Of a DNA stretch of 16,629 nt, positions 14,319 to 16,629 are shown piece by piece (the stretch's first letter is position 1; each line of letters begins with the position of its first letter). Source of the stretch: JBCAWW01 sp039024315 (GTDB lineage: Bacteria; Bacteroidota; Bacteroidia; J057); NCBI GenBank assembly GCA_039024315.1, contig JBCCQN010000184.1, forward strand, positions 1 through 16,629, written 5' to 3'. The translations under genes and the position numbers were made by a program. The notes under the pieces were generated by a model. It made no database searches. It saw only the letters and a list, made by a program, of their open reading frames with translations, and had not been told where the DNA came from.

Positions 14319-16629
14319 TTACAACTTTGGCTGCAAATAAACTTCCATTTTACTGATCACCCCACTACGAGCAAATAGTAGTTGGCTGTACTCTTGCCCT
14401 AAATTTAGGCCAGCAATAGACTCTTGCGTTCCCTCGGAGAGGTGAACCTTAATCAAAGCCTCCTCTGAAATATGGTACACGATTGGCACCTGACAATAGG
14501 TATAGGCTAAAGAATCCGCTTTAAGATCGATATAGTGTTCCGCGCCAGCGAGATCATAATAACGATAACTAAGGCCTTCGGTCAAGAATTCAGCTGCTCG
14601 CAAAAGGGAAGGATCAAATTTAAGGGCACCATTTTCAAGGACCGCACCAAGCTCCTTGTAACGGGAGAGAATATCCTCCTTTACCTGACCCGTCATACCC
14701 GGCTGTTGCGCACCCGTATGGCCCGGAGTATGCGAATAGGGATCAATCGGGAAGGCTCCATAAAGCTTAGGGTTTTTACTCATGCCAATGCCCGCCCGAA
14801 CCTCAAAGTAGTGTTCGATCAGTCGTCCTAGCACACTAGCTTCAGCCCCTTCTGCAATCCCTCGGTAGTAAGTTTCTCCGATGGCGAGCAATAGTTTTGA
14901 AACCATGTGCCAGTAGATACTACCGAGACCTTCATAGGCAAAGAATGTGCCCGAACGCCCCGTAAAAGACTGATGGTCAAATACTTTTTCAAAAATGTCG
15001 AGTACTTCCTGCTGTGCGCTCTTTGTGATTGTATAGCCCGCCGCAGCCATAGCTTCTAGCTTTTCTTCGAGGTCTGCCGCGTTGCGGAACGCTCCGTTAA
15101 AGTGGTACCCGCCCTCTTCATTTTGCTCAATGACTTGGGTATCACCTTCCTGCAATAACTGTTGGAGTAGGGGGGAGTCGGCAACCAAAGCAGCGGGGAT
15201 TGTATTCTTATCCATGAAGCGAGGCAATTGGCGATCTGGATACAGCATATAGCTATATTGGTTTTCCCGATATAAGCCACTTGCCTTCATAGCATCTAGC
15301 AGCGCAACCGAATCGCTAGCAGACAAATAATTGGCACTGAGAACGGCTACTTGACCTTCTAACATCTCATAAAGATATCTGATGCCAAGGCTTTCTGGAT
15401 TGCGTTGGATAAGATTGTAGGCATGAAATAAGCCATCATCTCGCTTGTTGGCAGCGATACTATGGTCAATGTAGGCTAAGCTCAAGTCAATCCACTCTAT
15501 CAATTCTGCGGGAGAAATAGTCTCTTTGATTCCTGAAAAGCCCAGTTGATAAAGTCTATCTCGGTAAGCGCCACCGGCTTGCCCCAATTGATCTACGATC
15601 TGCTTACGACTTTTATCGGAGATAGGCCCTTGTAATACTTCTTGCTGTGTAGCAAAGCAGTGGCTGATCGAACGGAATAAAACGGCTACTTCTTCTGAGA
15701 CGCGATAGTCTTGCTCCCCCCAATCCTTGATCAGGCTGCGCAAAAACATCTGATAACGTCGGATATAGTACAAGGTGACCATCGAAACCCCATTCCCAAC
15801 CAAGGCGTTATTGGCATCATTCCATTCTGGACGCTGGGTATTGAGCCAGATCCCGGCTTCGGGAATGAAATTGCTCAATTTTGCCAATACCGGTACGAGT
15901 AGTTTTTCGATTAAGTTGACACGATAGATTTGATCTTGGGCATCCCAGAGCAATTTTCCATCAGCGCCAATCTTTTCCACTCGCTCATCGATGACGCGCT
16001 CGAGTGCTTCGTCAAATACGATGGTGTCGTGTGGATTCTCGTAAATATCCCCATAGCCCTTGATCCGATAAGGTACGTTGGCATAAACAAAGAGTTCCTG
16101 TTGCACCATACGGCGCAGCTTGTTGGGATGACTCTCCTTGGATAACTCTAATAGTTTGAGAAGATAGATGATCTGATGATCTCCCCAATATCCAATAAAA
16201 GACCATGGATCGTGCGGATCTGTTTTCTCCCAGTCTATGCCCTCTTTGGTAATCCGGTAAGGATTGTAACCGTCTGCCGTAGAGGCATTGAGAAATTTGC
16301 AAATGATGCTTTCTGTAAAAGTCGGAAAAGAAAGACTTAAAGCCTCCCAGTTTTGAAAGATGTCTCTCCAGTTGCCTTGATAGTTAAGGACTTTCTGCCC
16401 GTCAGCGGTTTGCGTTTCAATGGAAAAAAAGTTCCAAGGCCTACTTGGGTCTCCATGTCGACGGCTAAAAGTTAAGGGCAGATATTCGTAACATAGGCGT
16501 ATGAAATTAGGCTCGTGCAGAGAAGTTGATCTTTCGAGCAATTCACTTAAGGTGAACCTTGCTGGGAGGCTTGTGAGAAAGTCTTGTTGTTGTGTTGCCA
16601 GCTGGCGATTGAAATGTTGGATAAAGGAG
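14319..16629 (-). CDS. Large uncharacterised protein, possibly an alpha/alpha-barrel glycosidase-like enzyme (partial)
   Basis: The frame is open to the right edge, giving 769 C-terminal codons, and the true start lies outside. A TTG at 16541 is inside the same uninterrupted frame and is not a convincing start, because the residues before it (SLPARFTLSELLERS) read as continuous protein. Conserved-looking blocks include FSRRHGDPSRPWN, NYQGNWRDIFQNWEAL, TADGYNPYRI, DPWSFIGYWGDHQI and RPEWNDANNALVGNG. Their abundant W, D, E and N residues are what is expected of an alpha/alpha-toroid carbohydrate-active enzyme. I recall related large proteins in Bacteroidota and other phyla, annotated only as hypothetical. 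No membrane segment is seen in the visible part. A glycoside hydrolase or phosphorylase role is a plausible guess, not a demonstrated one. Confidence 0.8.
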   Translation of the reverse strand, partial: SFIQHFNRQLATQQQDFLTSLPARFTLSELLERSTSLHEPNFIRLCYEYLPLTFSRRHGDPSRPWNFFSIETQTADGQKVLNYQGNWRDIFQNWEALSLSFPTFTESIICKFLNASTADGYNPYRITKEGIDWEKTDPHDPWSFIGYWGDHQIIYLLKLLELSKESHPNKLRRMVQQELFVYANVPYRIKGYGDIYENPHDTIVFDEALERVIDERVEKIGADGKLLWDAQDQIYRVNLIEKLLVPVLAKLSNFIPEAGIWLNTQRPEWNDANNALVGNGVSMVTLYYIRRYQMFLRSLIKDWGEQDYRVSEEVAVLFRSISHCFATQQEVLQGPISDKSRKQIVDQLGQAGGAYRDRLYQLGFSGIKETISPAELIEWIDLSLAYIDHSIAANKRDDGLFHAYNLIQRNPESLGIRYLYEMLEGQVAVLSANYLSASDSVALLDAMKASGLYRENQYSYMLYPDRQLPRFMDKNTIPAALVADSPLLQQLLQEGDTQVIEQNEEGGYHFNGAFRNAADLEEKLEAMAAAGYTITKSAQQEVLDIFEKVFDHQSFTGRSGTFFAYEGLGSIYWHMVSKLLLAIGETYYRGIAEGAEASVLGRLIEHYFEVRAGIGMSKNPKLYGAFPIDPYSHTPGHTGAQQPGMTGQVKEDILSRYKELGAVLENGALKFDPSLLRAAEFLTEGLSYRYYDLAGAEHYIDLKADSLAYTYCQVPIVYHISEEALIKVHLSEGTQESIAGLNLGQEYSQLLFARSGVISKMEVYLQPKL

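Noticed and set aside
14319..16541. TTG at 16541 as the true start of the large minus-strand gene
   Set aside because: The same frame is open for 29 more codons to the window edge with protein-like sequence, so the gene is simply cut by the window.

Overview
The window looks like a chromosome segment from a Bacteroidota bacterium, most likely of the Saprospira/Lewinella type. The evidence is a type IX secretion (T9SS) C-terminal sorting domain, a TonB-dependent receptor with an N-terminal carboxypeptidase-regulatory-like domain, a tRNA promoter matching the Bacteroidota consensus (TTTG, 20 bases, TAnnTTTG), mostly weak Shine-Dalgarno sequences, and a ribonucleotide reductase tail of the type common in this phylum. 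The species is inferred, not shown.

Layout. Positions 1-200 hold the end of a class I ribonucleotide reductase large subunit, followed by a strong hairpin terminator. On the minus strand, 3164-319 encodes a TonB-dependent outer-membrane receptor and a secreted thioredoxin-like protein joined by an ATGA overlap, with a candidate metalloregulator-type operator upstream. Positions 3231-4092 are gene-poor and carry three copies of a short hairpin-forming repeat. A tRNA-Val(UAC) with its own promoter and terminator lies on the minus strand at 4129-4203.

The plus-strand block 4441-13821 is the accessory part. It begins with a caspase-like CHAT peptidase and then a 990-residue STAND-type NTPase carrying a membrane segment, an alanine-rich coiled coil and a seven-bladed WD40 propeller. 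These are followed by a broken secreted protein with an in-frame amber stop, an 841-codon T9SS cargo protein that has lost its N-terminus, and a serine beta-lactamase-like lipoprotein. The broken protein and the T9SS protein appear to be two halves joined by a deletion near 9612-9634. The last part of the window is a minus-strand pair: a large uncharacterised protein running off the right edge and a YbaK-type aminoacyl-tRNA deacylase.

How the genes work together. The CHAT peptidase and the STAND/WD40 ATPase form an effector-plus-sensor pair of the kind seen in bacterial programmed cell death and conflict systems. Here the predicted topology puts the ATPase and peptidase in the cytoplasm and the propeller across the inner membrane. 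The genes behind them encode exported proteins, so the original locus may have linked a surface or envelope signal to a cytoplasmic protease. That linkage is inference, and at least two of its exported members are damaged in this copy.
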